Origin: Phaeobacter italicus
GTDB taxonomy: Bacteria > Pseudomonadota > Alphaproteobacteria > Rhodobacterales > Rhodobacteraceae
Assembly: GCF_001258055.1 (NCBI RefSeq)
Contig: NZ_CVRM01000032.1
Span: 1-64,000, forward strand
Length of the DNA: 64,000 nucleotides
Reading direction: 5' to 3'
The notes below the pieces were generated by a model. It was not told the origin of the DNA, made no database searches, and was given only the letters and a program-made list of their open reading frames with translations. Positions 25,919 through 35,977 of this stretch are shown one piece after another; position 1 is the first letter of the stretch; the number at the start of each line of letters is the position of its first letter. Made by a program: the position numbers and the translations under genes.

Positions 25919-26431
25919 ATGGCAGAAGGGCGACCAGGGCAGGGATTTGGCGGCGAAAGCCTGCTGTTTCTGACGGATGAGCAGTTGCGGCAAGGCATTG
26001 AGGCAATGTTCTTTGCCTATCGCGGGTTCACAGCAGATCCGGACCGGATCCTGGCCGAGATGGCCTATGGGCGCGCGCACCACCGGGCGATCCACTTTAT
26101 CAATCGCGCACCTGGCACGACCGTCAACAATCTCTTGTCGATCCTGGGTGTCACCAAGCAATCGCTCAACCGGGTGCTGCGTGCCCTGATCAGCGACGGG
26201 CTGGTTGAAAGCCGCGTGGGTGTGACCGACAAACGCGAACGCCATCTGTTTCTGACGGACAAGGGACGTGCGCTGGAAACCAGCCTGTCGGATGCGCAGC
26301 GCGCCCGCATGCGCGCCGCGTACAAGGATGCAGGCCCAGAGGCAGTGCAGGGTTTCAAACGGGTTCTGGAAGCAATGATGGATTCCGACATGCGTCGCGC
26401 CTATGCGAAATTGCGGGAGACCGGCGCATGA
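25919..26431 (+). CDS. petP: MarR-family regulator, PetP-like
   Basis: A 170-residue winged-helix protein of MarR type. ATVNN-like TTVNNLLSILGVTKQSLNRVLRALISDGLV is the recognition region and GVTDKRERHLFLTDKGRALE the wing. It overlaps the response regulator gene by 4 bp. The pair matches petP-petR, which in Rhodobacter capsulatus lies beside the bc1 operon and affects its expression; the name rests on that gene pair and overall resemblance. GGGAGA precedes the ATG. petABC lies 12 kb away here. Confidence 0.75.
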   Translation: MAEGRPGQGFGGESLLFLTDEQLRQGIEAMFFAYRGFTADPDRILAEMAYGRAHHRAIHFINRAPGTTVNNLLSILGVTKQSLNRVLRALISDGLVESRVGVTDKRERHLFLTDKGRALETSLSDAQRARMRAAYKDAGPEAVQGFKRVLEAMMDSDMRRAYAKLRETGA

Positions 26432-27129
26432 GCAATTTCGATTCCCATCTGCTGATCGTCGACGACGATGAGCGCATTCGTGGCCTGTTGAAGAAATTCC
26501 TGATGCGCGCCGGTTTTCTGGTGACCGCAGCGCGTGATGCTGCCCATGCGCGTCGGGTGCTGTCAGGGCTCGATTTCGATCTCATCGTGATGGATGTGAT
26601 GATGCCCGGCGAAGATGGCATCTCTCTGACCCGCGCGCTGCGCGAAACCATGAGCACGCCGATCCTTTTGCTGACCGCAAAGGGAGAGACCGAGGATCGT
26701 ATTGAAGGGCTGGAAGCGGGCGCGGATGACTATCTGGCGAAACCCTTTGAGCCCAAGGAGCTGTTGTTGCGGATCAACGCGATCCTGCGCCGCATGCCTG
26801 AACCCACGGCCAAGGACGCAGCCCCCAAGGTCCTGCATCTGGGGCCGATCCGCTATGACATTGAACGCGGCGAGATGTGGCAGGGTGAAGAGCTGATCCG
26901 TCTGACCGGCACCGAAAGCCAGCTGATGAAGATCTTTTCCGCCTGCCCCGGTGAACCGGTCAGCCGCACCAAACTGGTCGAAGATCTGGGGCGCGACCGC
27001 GGTCAGGCACAGGAACGCGCTGTTGATGTTCAGATCACCCGTCTGCGTCGCAAGATCGAACCCAACCCCAAACAGCCGCAATATCTGCAGACGGTGCGGG
27101 GCGCGGGTTATATGCTGGCACCGGATTAA
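26428..27129 (+). CDS. petR: OmpR-family response regulator, PetR-like
   Basis: The 233-residue protein has a receiver domain (residues about 5-120) with acidic pocket VDDDE, phosphorylation site Asp56 (LIVMDVMMP) and the Lys of YLAKPFEP. A C-terminal OmpR winged helix (about 135-230) includes TGTESQLMKIF, RAVDVQITRLRRKIEPNP and TVRGAGYML. No histidine kinase gene lies nearby, as with the R. capsulatus petPR pair. ATGA overlap with petP. Confidence 0.82.
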   Translation: MSNFDSHLLIVDDDERIRGLLKKFLMRAGFLVTAARDAAHARRVLSGLDFDLIVMDVMMPGEDGISLTRALRETMSTPILLLTAKGETEDRIEGLEAGADDYLAKPFEPKELLLRINAILRRMPEPTAKDAAPKVLHLGPIRYDIERGEMWQGEELIRLTGTESQLMKIFSACPGEPVSRTKLVEDLGRDRGQAQERAVDVQITRLRRKIEPNPKQPQYLQTVRGAGYMLAPD

Positions 27130-27162
27130 GCCACCAGACCTGCAACCACCACGCGGCGCTTT

Positions 27163-27197
27163 GAGCCCCTGGCGGGGATATTTCTGGCAAAAGGAAA
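27163..27197 (+). repeat. Dispersed intergenic repeat copy
   Basis: GAGCCCCTGGCGGGGATATT, then TCTGGCAAAAGGAAA, matches the copies at 35765 and 35927 (core GGCGGGGATATTT plus a GGC/CAG purine-rich tail). It lies 34 bp after the petR stop, in the same orientation. Confidence 0.5.
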
Positions 27198-27209
27198 CGG
27201 GGGGCCCTG

Positions 27210-28136
27210 ATGACGACTGCCTTGATCACCCATGCTGACTGTCTGAACCACGTGACACCCGATGGCCACCCAGAGCGCGTGGCCCGTCTGGAGCATGTGC
27301 TGCACGCCCTGGAAGGACTTGCGCTGAAACGGGTCACCGCGCCGATGGCCGCGGAAGACGACATCCTGCGCATTCATCCGGCCAGTTACCTCGCTGATCT
27401 GCGCAATGCTGTGCCACAGGACGGTCGCGTACAGCTGGACGCGGATACATATATGTCACCGGGATCGCTGGATGCGGCCTTTCGCGCGGCGGGGGCTGTC
27501 GTGCGCGCGGTGGATATGGTGCTCAGCGGCGAGGTGCAAAACGCCTTTGCCGCCGTGCGCCCGCCCGGGCATCACGCCGAAACCGACACCGCAATGGGGT
27601 TTTGCCTGTTCGGCAATGCCGCGCTTGCCGCCAAACATGCGCTGGATCACCACGGTCTGGCCCGTGTGGCGGTGGTGGATTTTGATGTGCACCACGGCAA
27701 TGGCACGCAGGATCTGTTGTGGGACGAACCACGCGCGCTGTTCATTTCCAGCCAGCAGATGCCCCTTTGGCCCGGATCGGGCCGACCAGAGGAAGACGGC
27801 GCCCATGGCCAGATCCTGAACCTGCCCCTACCACCCGGCTCGGGCGGCGTGCAGATGAAGGCCGCCTATGTCGATCAGGCCTTTCCACGCTTGCGGGCCT
27901 TTAAACCCGAGCTGATTATTATTTCTGCAGGTTTTGACGCCCATCAGGATGATCCATTGGCCGAACTGGCCTGGAGCACAGAGGATTTTCGCTGGCTGAG
28001 CCGCGAACTCTGCTCTCTCGCACAGGAGCTTTGCGGGGGTCGTATCGTCTCGACTTTGGAGGGCGGATATGATCTGAACGCCCTGGCCGCATCGGCCAAG
28101 GCCCACGCGGAAGAACTGATAGAGGCAGGCACATGA
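27210..28136 (+). CDS. Histone deacetylase-family protein (acetylpolyamine/acetoin-utilisation type)
   Basis: A 308-residue zinc-dependent deacetylase of the arginase/HDAC fold. Active-site blocks are [20 protein letters not shown] (His-His pair, about residues 117-136), [12 protein letters not shown] (Zn-binding Asp and His) and [13 protein letters not shown] (third Zn ligand), plus EGGYD near the end. Bacterial members remove acetyl groups from small molecules such as polyamines or from proteins; the substrate is unknown. It overlaps xseB by 4 bp and heads the xseB-ispA-dxs operon, an arrangement recalled from related alphaproteobacteria. Confidence 0.9.
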   Translation: MTTALITHADCLNHVTPDGHPERVARLEHVLHALEGLALKRVTAPMAAEDDILRIHPASYLADLRNAVPQDGRVQLDADTYMSPGSLDAAFRAAGAVVRAVDMVLSGEVQNAFAAVRPPGHHAETDTAMGFCLFGNAALAAKHALDHHGLARVAVVDFDVHHGNGTQDLLWDEPRALFISSQQMPLWPGSGRPEEDGAHGQILNLPLPPGSGGVQMKAAYVDQAFPRLRAFKPELIIISAGFDAHQDDPLAELAWSTEDFRWLSRELCSLAQELCGGRIVSTLEGGYDLNALAASAKAHAEELIEAGT

Positions 28137-28390
28137 CCGACACCACCAGTCCCGAAACCCCCGTTGAAGAACTGAGCTTTGAGCAGGCGATGCGCGCGCT
28201 TGAAACTGTAGTGGATCAGCTGGAGCGCGGTGACGTGGCGCTGGATGCGTCTATCGCCCTTTATGAACGTGGCGCAGCCCTCAAGAAACGCTGCGAAGAT
28301 GAGCTTAAGCGGGCTGAGGAAAAAGTGGCTGCGATCACGCTTGACGCCAAGGGCGCACCGACCGGCACCCAGCCGCTGGATGCCGGCTGA
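28133..28390 (+). CDS. xseB: Exodeoxyribonuclease VII small subunit
   Basis: An 85-residue helical protein that associates with XseA to form ExoVII, a single-strand nuclease. The family signature [24 protein letters not shown]-type text spans residues 12-36, followed by [20 protein letters not shown] and a coiled-coil tail. ATGA overlap with the deacetylase gene, and 3 bp before ispA, the common xseB-ispA-dxs order. Confidence 0.94.
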   Translation: MTDTTSPETPVEELSFEQAMRALETVVDQLERGDVALDASIALYERGAALKKRCEDELKRAEEKVAAITLDAKGAPTGTQPLDAG

Positions 28391-28393
28391 GAC

Positions 28394-29278
28394 ATGGCTG
28401 CTGCTGCAGATGCACAGAGCCGCCCGTTTGCGCAGGCTCTGAAAGAGGCACAGTCCCGGATCACGGCCCATATGGAGGCCCGGCTGGGTGGGAATGACCC
28501 GCTGCATGCCGCGATGCGTTACGCCATTACCGGCGGCAAGATGCTGCGCGGATTTCTGGTTCTGGAAAGCGCACGCCTGCACGGTGTTGACGATGATGCA
28601 GCACTTGAGGCCGCGCTGGCGATCGAGTGCATTCATGCCTATTCGCTGGTGCATGATGATCTGCCCTGCATGGATGACGACGATCTGCGTCGCGGCCAGC
28701 CCACTGTGCACAAGAAATGGGATGAGGCGATGGCGGTTCTGGCTGGTGACAGCCTGCAGACCTTTGCCTTTGAACTGCTGGCCGACCCCAAGATCGGTCC
28801 CCATGCACTGGTGCTTATCCGCGGACTGGCCCAATCCTCTGGCAAGGATGGCATGGTGTCCGGACAGATGCTGGACATTGCTGCGGAAACCGCCACCACG
28901 CCACTGGATCTTGATCAGATCACACGGCTGCAAAACCGCAAGACGGGCTGCCTGATTTCCTGGTCTGCCACTGCGGGCGCGGTCATGGCTGGCGCGGATG
29001 AGGCACCGCTGCGACGCTATGCCGATGCGCTTGGCCTTGCTTTTCAGATTGCCGACGACATCCTTGATGTAGAAGGCGATGCCGCCAAGGTCGGCAAGGC
29101 GGTCCGCAAGGATGCGGATGCAGGCAAAGCCACATTTGTTTCGCTCTTGGGGCTGGACGCTGCCAAGGATCGCGCCAGAACCTTGATGGAACAGGCTTGT
29201 GATGCGCTGAGCCCGTATGGCAGTGCCGCCGAAACCTTGAAGGAAGCCGCGCGCTTCGTTATCTCGCGCGATAGCTGA
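28394..29278 (+). CDS. ispA: Polyprenyl (farnesyl) diphosphate synthase
   Basis: A trans-prenyltransferase of 294 residues, condensing IPP with DMAPP or GPP to make farnesyl diphosphate for quinone tails and undecaprenyl phosphate. The first aspartate-rich motif is in [15 protein letters not shown] (about 83-97) and the second in [13 protein letters not shown] (about 217-229). [10 protein letters not shown] and the KTG of QNRKTGCLI are present. Chain length is inferred from family and operon with xseB and dxs; a geranylgeranyl-type product is possible. Confidence 0.9.
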   Translation: MAAAADAQSRPFAQALKEAQSRITAHMEARLGGNDPLHAAMRYAITGGKMLRGFLVLESARLHGVDDDAALEAALAIECIHAYSLVHDDLPCMDDDDLRRGQPTVHKKWDEAMAVLAGDSLQTFAFELLADPKIGPHALVLIRGLAQSSGKDGMVSGQMLDIAAETATTPLDLDQITRLQNRKTGCLISWSATAGAVMAGADEAPLRRYADALGLAFQIADDILDVEGDAAKVGKAVRKDADAGKATFVSLLGLDAAKDRARTLMEQACDALSPYGSAAETLKEAARFVISRDS

Positions 29279-29325
29279 GCCGCACAATGCGTGCACCGCC
29301 AAAGCAACACGCCCAAGGAGCTGCC

Positions 29326-31254
29326 ATGTCAGACCGGCCCCAGACCCCTCTTCTGGATCAGATCACCCGCACTGCGGATCTGAAATCCTTGAGCGATGCG
29401 CAGCTGACGCAGGTCGCGCAGGAACTGCGGCAGGAAACAATTTCCGCCGTCTCAGTGACTGGTGGACATCTGGGCGCAGGTCTGGGGGTCGTCGAGCTGA
29501 CCACCGCGCTGCACGCGGTGTTTGACACACCGCGGGACAAGATCATCTGGGATGTTTCGCACCAGTGCTATCCGCACAAGATCCTGACTGGACGGCGCGA
29601 CCGCATTCGCACCCTGCGGATGAAGGACGGGCTGAGCGGCTTTACCAAACGTTCGGAATCACCCTTCGATCCTTTTGGCGCCGCGCATAGCTCTACCTCG
29701 ATCAGCGCGGCGCTTGGTTTTGCGGTGGCGCGCGACCTGGGCGGTGTAATCCCCGAGGGCAATGGCGATGCGATTGCCGTCATTGGCGACGGGTCGATGT
29801 CGGCCGGCATGGCGTTTGAGGCGATGAACAACGCAGGCCATCTGGGCAAGCGGCTGATTGTCATTCTGAACGACAACGAGATGTCGATTGCCCCCCCCGT
29901 TGGGGCGCTGTCGTCCTATCTGTCGCGGCTTTATGCCGAGGAACCGTTTCAGGAGCTGAAGGCGGTGGCCAAGGGCGCTGCCTCCTTGCTGCCGGAACCC
30001 TTCCGCGAAGGTGCCAAGCGCGCCAAAGACATGCTGAAGGGCATGGCCGTTGGCGGCACTTTGTTTGAAAGCCTGGGCTTTTCCTATCTCGGGCCGATTG
30101 ATGGCCACGATATGGACCAGCTGCTGCCAGTGCTGCGCACCGTGAAGGCTCGTGCCACCGGTCCGATCCTGATCCATGTGCTGACGAAGAAGGGCAAGGG
30201 TTATGCCCCGGCGGAACGCGCCCGCGACAAGGGCCATGCCACTGCCAAATTCGACATGGTGACCGGTGAACAGAAGAAAGCGCCCTCAAACGCGCCCTCC
30301 TATACCGCTGTCTTTGGCAAGGAACTGGTGCGGCTGGCGGCCGAGGATGACAAGATCTGCGCCGTCACCGCAGCGATGCCCGATGGCACCGGCCTGAACC
30401 TGATGGCCGAACGCTACCCCTCGCGCACCTTTGACGTCGGCATCGCAGAACAGCATGGCGTCACCTTTGCCGCCGCGCTGGCCGCTGGCGGGATGAAACC
30501 GTTCTGCGCGATGTATTCCACATTCCTGCAGCGCGGTTATGACCAGGTGGTGCATGACGTGGCGATCCAGCGCCTGCCGGTGCGCTTTGCCATCGACCGT
30601 GCGGGTCTGGTGGGCGCGGATGGGGCAACCCATGCGGGCAGTTTCGACATTGCCTATATGGCAAACCTGCCCGGCATGGTGGTGATGGCCGCCGCCGATG
30701 AAGCAGAGTTGGTGCATATGACAGCCACCGCTGCGGCCTATGATGACGGCCCCATCGCCTTCCGCTATCCACGGGGTGAGGGCGAAGGCGTCGATATGCC
30801 AGAGGTGCCTGAGGTCTTGGAAATCGGCAAAGGCCGGATGATCCAGAACGGCAAACGCGTGGCGATCCTGTCGTTCGGCACCCGTCTGGGCGAAGTCAAA
30901 AAGGCCGCCGAGGCGTTGTCTGCCAAGGGGATCACCCCAACCATCGCGGACGCCCGTTTCGCCAAACCGCTGGATCGCGACATGATCCTGAAGCTGGCTG
31001 CCGATCACGAAGCACTCATCACCATCGAAGAGGGCGCAGTCGGGGGCTTTGGCTCACACGTGGCGCAGCTTCTGGCGGAGGAAGGCGTCTTTGATAGCGG
31101 GCTGAAGTTCCGCTCCATGGTGCTGCCCGACACCTTCATCGATCAGGCCAGCCCGGCGGACATGTATGAGATCGCGGCGATGAACGCGCCGCAGATCGAA
31201 GCCAAGGTGCTGGAGGTTCTGGGCGTGGCGACGATTGGAGAGAAACGGGCCTAA
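29326..31254 (+). CDS. dxs: 1-deoxy-D-xylulose-5-phosphate synthase
   Basis: A thiamine-diphosphate enzyme of 642 residues making DXP from pyruvate and glyceraldehyde 3-phosphate, the entry to the MEP isoprenoid pathway. Present are [16 protein letters not shown], the ThDP/Mg motif [18 protein letters not shown] through [21 protein letters not shown], the Glu of [14 protein letters not shown] and [14 protein letters not shown]. The ATG at 29326 follows AAGGAGCTGCC; the frame opens 13 codons earlier without support. Last gene of the operon, meeting the next gene tail to tail. Confidence 0.97.
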   Translation: MSDRPQTPLLDQITRTADLKSLSDAQLTQVAQELRQETISAVSVTGGHLGAGLGVVELTTALHAVFDTPRDKIIWDVSHQCYPHKILTGRRDRIRTLRMKDGLSGFTKRSESPFDPFGAAHSSTSISAALGFAVARDLGGVIPEGNGDAIAVIGDGSMSAGMAFEAMNNAGHLGKRLIVILNDNEMSIAPPVGALSSYLSRLYAEEPFQELKAVAKGAASLLPEPFREGAKRAKDMLKGMAVGGTLFESLGFSYLGPIDGHDMDQLLPVLRTVKARATGPILIHVLTKKGKGYAPAERARDKGHATAKFDMVTGEQKKAPSNAPSYTAVFGKELVRLAAEDDKICAVTAAMPDGTGLNLMAERYPSRTFDVGIAEQHGVTFAAALAAGGMKPFCAMYSTFLQRGYDQVVHDVAIQRLPVRFAIDRAGLVGADGATHAGSFDIAYMANLPGMVVMAAADEAELVHMTATAAAYDDGPIAFRYPRGEGEGVDMPEVPEVLEIGKGRMIQNGKRVAILSFGTRLGEVKKAAEALSAKGITPTIADARFAKPLDRDMILKLAADHEALITIEEGAVGGFGSHVAQLLAEEGVFDSGLKFRSMVLPDTFIDQASPADMYEIAAMNAPQIEAKVLEVLGVATIGEKRA

Positions 31255-32138
31255 ACCCCCGTCGTCTCCTGCGGGGGAACGAAGGTTTCCAGATCTTCGG
31301 CAGCGCGGACGGCGCGCAGGCCTTCGCGGTAGCTGGGGTAGAGCAGATCCACCCCCAGATCATCTTTGATGCGCTGGTTTCTGACGCGCTTGTTCTCGCC
31401 ATAGAAGCTGCGCGCCATAGGCGTCATGCCGGCCTCATCAAAGGGGACTTCGGCAGGGACAGGCAGGCCCAGCAGCTCGGCCGCAAAGCCCAGCACATCC
31501 TGCGGCGGGGCGGGATCATCATCACAGAGGTTGTAGATCGCACCGGGATCGGGCCGCGCAATCGAAGCGGCAAGAACCTGTGCGATATCATCGACGTGAA
31601 TGCGCGAAAACACCTGTCCCGGCTTCACGATGCGCCGCGCCTTCCCTGCCATCAGCTTGGCAAACGGGCCGCGACCGGGACCATAGATCCCTGCGAGACG
31701 AAAGATATGCAGTGGCAGGTCGGGAATGGTCTGCCAACCTGTTTCCGCCGCAGCGCGCCAGCGGCCACGCTGGCTGGACGGGGTGACGGCGGTGTCCTCA
31801 TCCACCCAGGCGCCATCATGGTCGCCATAGACCGCAGTGGTCGAGAGATAGCCAACCCATTCCAGCGTATCGCCCTGCGCTGCCTCTGCCAGAGCGTCGG
31901 CCAGGTCGTTCAACACCGGGTCCCCCTCTGCGGTTGGCCCGACGGACGACAGGATATGGGTCACCCCATCCAGAGAAAGGGGGGCACCGGGCCAGGTGAT
32001 CAACTCGACCCCGTGGACGGGCACGGCATCATCTGCTGATCGGGTGGTGCCAATAACCTTCCAGCCCGCCTGAAGCAGCTGGGGGGCCAATGCGCGGGCA
32101 GTATAGCCAAATCCAAGACAGAGCAGTGTTTTTGTCAT
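31251..32138 (-). CDS. NAD(P)-binding epimerase-like (extended SDR) protein
   Basis: A 295-residue Rossmann protein with an atypical nucleotide motif ([13 protein letters not shown], residues about 6-18). [32 protein letters not shown] and [12 protein letters not shown] identify the YeeZ-like branch of extended SDRs. The usual YxxxK is degraded. Function unknown. The last 4 bp overlap the 3' end of dxs on the opposite strand. The start at 32138 fits the Rossmann fold. Confidence 0.8.
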   Translation of the reverse strand: MTKTLLCLGFGYTARALAPQLLQAGWKVIGTTRSADDAVPVHGVELITWPGAPLSLDGVTHILSSVGPTAEGDPVLNDLADALAEAAQGDTLEWVGYLSTTAVYGDHDGAWVDEDTAVTPSSQRGRWRAAAETGWQTIPDLPLHIFRLAGIYGPGRGPFAKLMAGKARRIVKPGQVFSRIHVDDIAQVLAASIARPDPGAIYNLCDDDPAPPQDVLGFAAELLGLPVPAEVPFDEAGMTPMARSFYGENKRVRNQRIKDDLGVDLLYPSYREGLRAVRAAEDLETFVPPQETTGV

Positions 32139-32211
32139 GCCCCATAGATGCGCGCGGGCCTGTTTGGGTGCAAGGGTTGATTCCTCTGCCGATTGCGCAT
32201 TTGCTGGGTCC

Positions 32212-32847
32212 ATGGACAAAAAACCGATTGATGTGGATGCAGCATACGGGCTTGCGGGCCCGGAGCAGTCGCGTGCCCTTTATGCAGATTGGGCAGAGAC
32301 CTACGACAGCGGCTTTGCGAGCGAAACAGACTACATCCTGCCCGAACAGGTCGCGTTGGTTTTTGCGGCCGCTGGTGGCAGGGGGCCGGTTCTCGATGTG
32401 GGGGCCGGTACTGGATTATGCGGGGTTGCCCTTGCAAAGCAGAACCTTGGCCCGATTGACGCCACCGACATCAGCCCCGACATGCTGGCACAGGCGCTGC
32501 GCAAGGATGTGTATCGCGATGTGATCGAAGCCGACCTGACAGAGGGTATCCCGGTGCCACAGGGGGCCTATTGCGGTTTGGTATCCTCTGGCACCTTCAC
32601 CCATGGCCACGTCGGACCGGAGGCCTTGCCAACCCTCCTGCGGGTGGCTCGTCCTGACGCGATTTTCGCCCTGGCCATCAACGCGCGGTTTGCGGCGGCC
32701 TCCGGTTTTGACGACGCGTTGCACCGCTTGCAACGCGGTGGCTGGATCAGGGATCTGCGGTTGCCGGAAGTGGCAATCTACGGCTCTGCGGCCAAGGGCA
32801 TCCATCGCGCGGACACTGCCCTTGTCGCTGTATTTGCAAAGGTCTGA
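32212..32847 (+). CDS. Class I SAM-dependent methyltransferase
   Basis: A 211-residue protein with motif I VLDVGAGTGLCGVALAK (about 60-76), motif II-like IDATDISPDMLAQA and GLVSSGTFTHGHVGPEAL in the motif IV region. The initial LYADWAETYDSGF is typical of small-molecule or cofactor methyltransferases, but the substrate cannot be assigned. Start at the ATG at 32212. It is flanked by convergent or divergent genes, so it is probably its own transcription unit. Confidence 0.82.
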   Translation: MDKKPIDVDAAYGLAGPEQSRALYADWAETYDSGFASETDYILPEQVALVFAAAGGRGPVLDVGAGTGLCGVALAKQNLGPIDATDISPDMLAQALRKDVYRDVIEADLTEGIPVPQGAYCGLVSSGTFTHGHVGPEALPTLLRVARPDAIFALAINARFAAASGFDDALHRLQRGGWIRDLRLPEVAIYGSAAKGIHRADTALVAVFAKV

Positions 32848-32855
32848 GACGGCGA

Positions 32856-33653
32856 TCAGCGCCCTTTCCACACCGGATCGCGTTTTTCGGCAAAAGCGCG
32901 CGCACCCTCCAGCTGATCCTCGCTATCATAAAGCACATCAACACTGCGCAACTGGCGTTTGGTGATCCGGTTCATGGCGTCCTGGAATTTGCTGTCCTCG
33001 GCATCGCGCACGATTTCCTTGATTGCGGCGTAGACCAGCGGCGGGCCAGAGGCCAGGAGACGGGCCAGTTCCCAAGCGCGATCCATCAGCTGGTCCGCTG
33101 CCACGATCTCATTCACCAGCCCCCAGCGGTTGGCCTCTTCTGCATCAAACCAGCGCCCGGTGAGCAATAGCTCCATCGCGATGTGATAGGGAATGCGTTT
33201 GGGCAGTTTCACACTGGCTGCATCCGCCACGGTGCCAGAGCGGATTTCCGGCAGCGCAAAGGTGGCATGATCGGCAGCAATGATCATGTCCGCAGACAGG
33301 GCCAGCTCCAGCCCGCCGCCACAGGCGATCCCGTTCACCGCGGCAATCACCGGCTTGTTCATGTCGCGCAGCTCCTGCAATCCACCGAACCCGCCGACAC
33401 CATAGTCGCCATCCACCGCATCACCGTCAGCCGCCGCTTTCAGATCCCAACCGGGGCAAAAGAACTTCTCTCCCCCACCCGTCAGGATTGCCACCCTGAG
33501 GTCAGGATCGTCGCGGAAATCGCGGAAGACCTCACCCATGACCTTGCTGGTCGCCAGATCAATGGCGTTGGCCTTGGGTCGGTCCAGCGTCACTTCCAGA
33601 ATGGCGCCGTCGCGGCGGGTTTTCACGGGGCTGCTGCCGGTGTCTTCACTCAT
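32856..33653 (-). CDS. Enoyl-CoA hydratase/carnitinyl-CoA dehydratase-like
   Basis: A crotonase-superfamily protein of 265 residues. Features are the N-terminal LDRPKANAIDLATS, the oxyanion-hole segment GGGEKFFCPGWDLKAAADGD, NGIACGGGLELALSADMIIA and PEIRSGTVADAASVKLPKRI. The latter two read like E. coli CaiD, which hydrates crotonobetainyl-CoA to carnitinyl-CoA. AGGAGGAG precedes the ATG at 33653. It is the last of a minus-strand cluster of CoA enzymes, 50 bp after the acyl-CoA ligase. Substrate inferred only. Confidence 0.78.
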   Translation of the reverse strand: MSEDTGSSPVKTRRDGAILEVTLDRPKANAIDLATSKVMGEVFRDFRDDPDLRVAILTGGGEKFFCPGWDLKAAADGDAVDGDYGVGGFGGLQELRDMNKPVIAAVNGIACGGGLELALSADMIIAADHATFALPEIRSGTVADAASVKLPKRIPYHIAMELLLTGRWFDAEEANRWGLVNEIVAADQLMDRAWELARLLASGPPLVYAAIKEIVRDAEDSKFQDAMNRITKRQLRSVDVLYDSEDQLEGARAFAEKRDPVWKGR

Positions 33654-33703
33654 GTCGTCTCCTCCTGGCATGTGGCATGCCTGTCTGTTTTCAAGCCGCA
33701 GCC

Positions 33704-35734
33704 CTAGTATTTCCGCCGCATCAGCGCATCCGCGGCCACGGCATCTGTTGGCGTGCACAGAAGCGGGTTGATCTCGATCTCCTCCAACCCCAGCGCATTC
33801 TCAAGCACATAGGCCTCAACCGCGCGGATGGCCGCCATGAGAGCCTCGCGATTGGCAGCGGCAGCGCCACGATACCCGTCGAGCAACCGTGACACCCGCA
33901 GGCTGTTGAGCGCGGTTTCAAGATCCGCCTCAGACGCAGGCAATAGAACCGATGCGCTGTCCTGCAGGACTTCGGTCAGCGTACCACCCGCTGCAAGGGT
34001 CATGACAAACCCGTGGGCCGGGTCCTTGACCACACCGATCAGCAGCTCTGCCACCGCACCTGTCACCATTTCCTCGATCAGGAAACTGCGGGCCGGCATG
34101 TCATGTGCTGCATCGCTGACCGCCTGACCTGAGGTCAGGTTCAGCACAACGGCTCCTGCCTCAGTCTTGTGGGCGACCCCTTCTCCCTTGAGAACAACAG
34201 GGAAGCCGAGATCAACAGCCACGGCCCGTGCGTTGGTGGCCGAGATGGCGCGTTTGGAATGCGGCACCCGCAACCCATAGGCCGAGAGCTGACGCTTGGC
34301 CTCGGCTTCGGGGATCAGATCGGGCTCTACTGTGGCTGTCGGCAACAACAGCGGCTCCGGTGGTTCGGGCAGACACAGGCTTGCCGCTTCGCAGGCAGCA
34401 ATTGCTTCTGTCAGCCCGGAAAACGGAACTACACCGGCCTCCATCAGCCGGGCTGCGACCTCCTCTGGCATGAGTTCGGGAAGGGTTGCGATGAAACCGG
34501 CGTTGGCGCCGGTCCGCTCCCGCGCTGCGATCATTGCAGCAATGGTACATTCCCAGTCAGACGCATCACAGCGATCCCCGCGCGGAAAATCGGCAATCAG
34601 CATGGTCATCGCCAGTTGCGGATCCATCATCGCAGCGAAGGCGTTGGTCATCGCCTCGGTGTCGCGCCAGATATAGGTGTGATAATCAAGCGGATTGGCC
34701 AGCGCCACCATCGGGCCGAGCGCGGCGCGCAGATCGGTTTTCTGGCGGTCATTCAGGGGTGGAAACGCCACCCTGCGCGCATGAGCGGTATCCGCGGCCA
34801 GGCTTGCCTCGCCCCCCGAACAGCTGATGGTCGCAATACGGTTCGAGGGCAGACGCCCCGTTACATGCAACAGCTTCAGCGTCTCCAGGAAAGACGACAG
34901 ATCATCCAGACGCGGAATACCAAATCGCGACAGCAAAGCCCCTGCCCCCGCGTCGCCGCCCGCAAGCGAGGCGGTATGAGAAACCGTTGCGGCCTGGGCC
35001 TCGGCCGACTTGCCAACCTTCAGGGCGATGATGGGCTTGCCCAATGCGCGGGCACGGGCGGCAAGTGCCTCAAAGGCGCGCAGATCACCAAACCCCTCGA
35101 TATGCAGACCCAGCGCAGTGACCCGGTCGTCCTCCAGCAGCGCCTCGCCAATTGCAGCAATGCCCGATTGTGCCTGATTGCCCGCAGTCACCACATAGGC
35201 CAGCGGCAGGCCACGCTTCTGCATGGTCAGGTTGATTGCGATGTTGGAGCTTTGAGTGACCAGGGCCACGCCTGTCTCAGCCCGCTGGCCGCCATGCTGG
35301 TCCGGCCACAAAAGCGCACCGTCCAGATAGTTGATGAAGCCATAGCAATTGGGGCCGAGGAAGGGCATATCGCCCGCCGCATCTAACAGCTGCGCCTGCA
35401 AATCAGCCCCTTCGGCGTCCTCTGCTGCGGCTTCCAGAAAACCGGACGCAAAGCACACTGCCCCGCCAGCCCCGCGCGCCGACAGCGCCCGCACCACGTC
35501 GATCGTGGCAAAGCGGTTCACCCCGACAAAGGCCGCATCTGGTGCCTCTGGCAGACTGTCCACGTCTTTGAACGCAGGCAGGCCCGCAACCTCTTCGGCC
35601 TTGGGGTGGACGGGCCAGATGGTGCCCCCGAACCCCATCTTCTGGCACTGCTCGATCACCAAGCGGCACCAGGCGCCACCACCGATCACAGCTATGGATT
35701 TGGGACGGAAAAGGCGGGAAAGGTCGCGTGTCAT
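33704..35734 (-). CDS. Acetate-CoA ligase (ADP-forming)-family acyl-CoA synthetase
   Basis: The 676-residue protein fuses an N-terminal CoA-binding Rossmann domain (about 1-125; SIAVIGGGAWCRLV), a succinyl-CoA-ligase-like middle (about 145-440; GVALVTQSSNIAINL, KVGKSAEAQAATVSHTASLAG) and a C-terminal ATP-grasp domain (about 455-676; GFPVVLKGEGVAHKTEAGAV, LEEIEINPLL). The fused alpha-beta order matches ADP-forming acyl-CoA synthetases that link a free acid to CoA. Neighbours (acyl-CoA dehydrogenase, hydratase) suggest it activates the acid degraded by this cluster. The acid is unknown; a carnitine- or butyrobetaine-like compound is a guess from context. Confidence 0.82.
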   Translation of the reverse strand: MTRDLSRLFRPKSIAVIGGGAWCRLVIEQCQKMGFGGTIWPVHPKAEEVAGLPAFKDVDSLPEAPDAAFVGVNRFATIDVVRALSARGAGGAVCFASGFLEAAAEDAEGADLQAQLLDAAGDMPFLGPNCYGFINYLDGALLWPDQHGGQRAETGVALVTQSSNIAINLTMQKRGLPLAYVVTAGNQAQSGIAAIGEALLEDDRVTALGLHIEGFGDLRAFEALAARARALGKPIIALKVGKSAEAQAATVSHTASLAGGDAGAGALLSRFGIPRLDDLSSFLETLKLLHVTGRLPSNRIATISCSGGEASLAADTAHARRVAFPPLNDRQKTDLRAALGPMVALANPLDYHTYIWRDTEAMTNAFAAMMDPQLAMTMLIADFPRGDRCDASDWECTIAAMIAARERTGANAGFIATLPELMPEEVAARLMEAGVVPFSGLTEAIAACEAASLCLPEPPEPLLLPTATVEPDLIPEAEAKRQLSAYGLRVPHSKRAISATNARAVAVDLGFPVVLKGEGVAHKTEAGAVVLNLTSGQAVSDAAHDMPARSFLIEEMVTGAVAELLIGVVKDPAHGFVMTLAAGGTLTEVLQDSASVLLPASEADLETALNSLRVSRLLDGYRGAAAANREALMAAIRAVEAYVLENALGLEEIEINPLLCTPTDAVAADALMRRKY

Positions 35735-35764
35735 TGTCTTGCGGTTCCGCAGGCTGAGAGTTCG

Positions 35765-35800
35765 GGAGCCTCCGGCGGGGATATTTTCAGCCAGAAGAAG
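35765..35800 (+). repeat. Dispersed intergenic repeat copy
   Basis: GGAGCCTCCGGCGGGGATAT followed by TTTCAGCCAGAAGAAG. It faces the inverted copy at 35927-35960; together they fill most of the gap between the acyl-CoA ligase and the SelW-like gene. Confidence 0.6.
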
Positions 35801-35926
35801 CGTAGGGTTTCATTAACCAGAATCGGCAACGCTGATTGCGCGGTACAGGCGGGGACGCCGATGACCGCGCCAGGAGAAGGCCCCCGGTTGCGGCGTTGCC
35901 CTCCGGGGGCTGGATCTGGTTTCACT

Positions 35927-35960
35927 CTTCTTCTGGCCTTCAAATATCCTCGCCGAAGGC
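35927..35960 (-). repeat. Dispersed intergenic repeat copy, inverted
   Basis: Minus-strand reading GCCTTCGGCGAGGATATTTG then AAGGCCAGAAGAAG. Its core (GGCGxGGATATTT, GGCCAGAAGAAG) matches the copy at 35765. It begins 18 bp after the stop of the SelW-like gene, in the same orientation. A GCCCCCG and CGGGGGC pair at 35879-35909 could form a further hairpin behind it. Confidence 0.6.
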
Positions 35961-35977
35961 GAAAAAACTGCTGGGTT

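Noticed and set aside
27944-29302. A 452-codon open frame opposite xseB and ispA.
   Set aside because: Shadow spanning two genes and their junction, which a real gene would not do so neatly.
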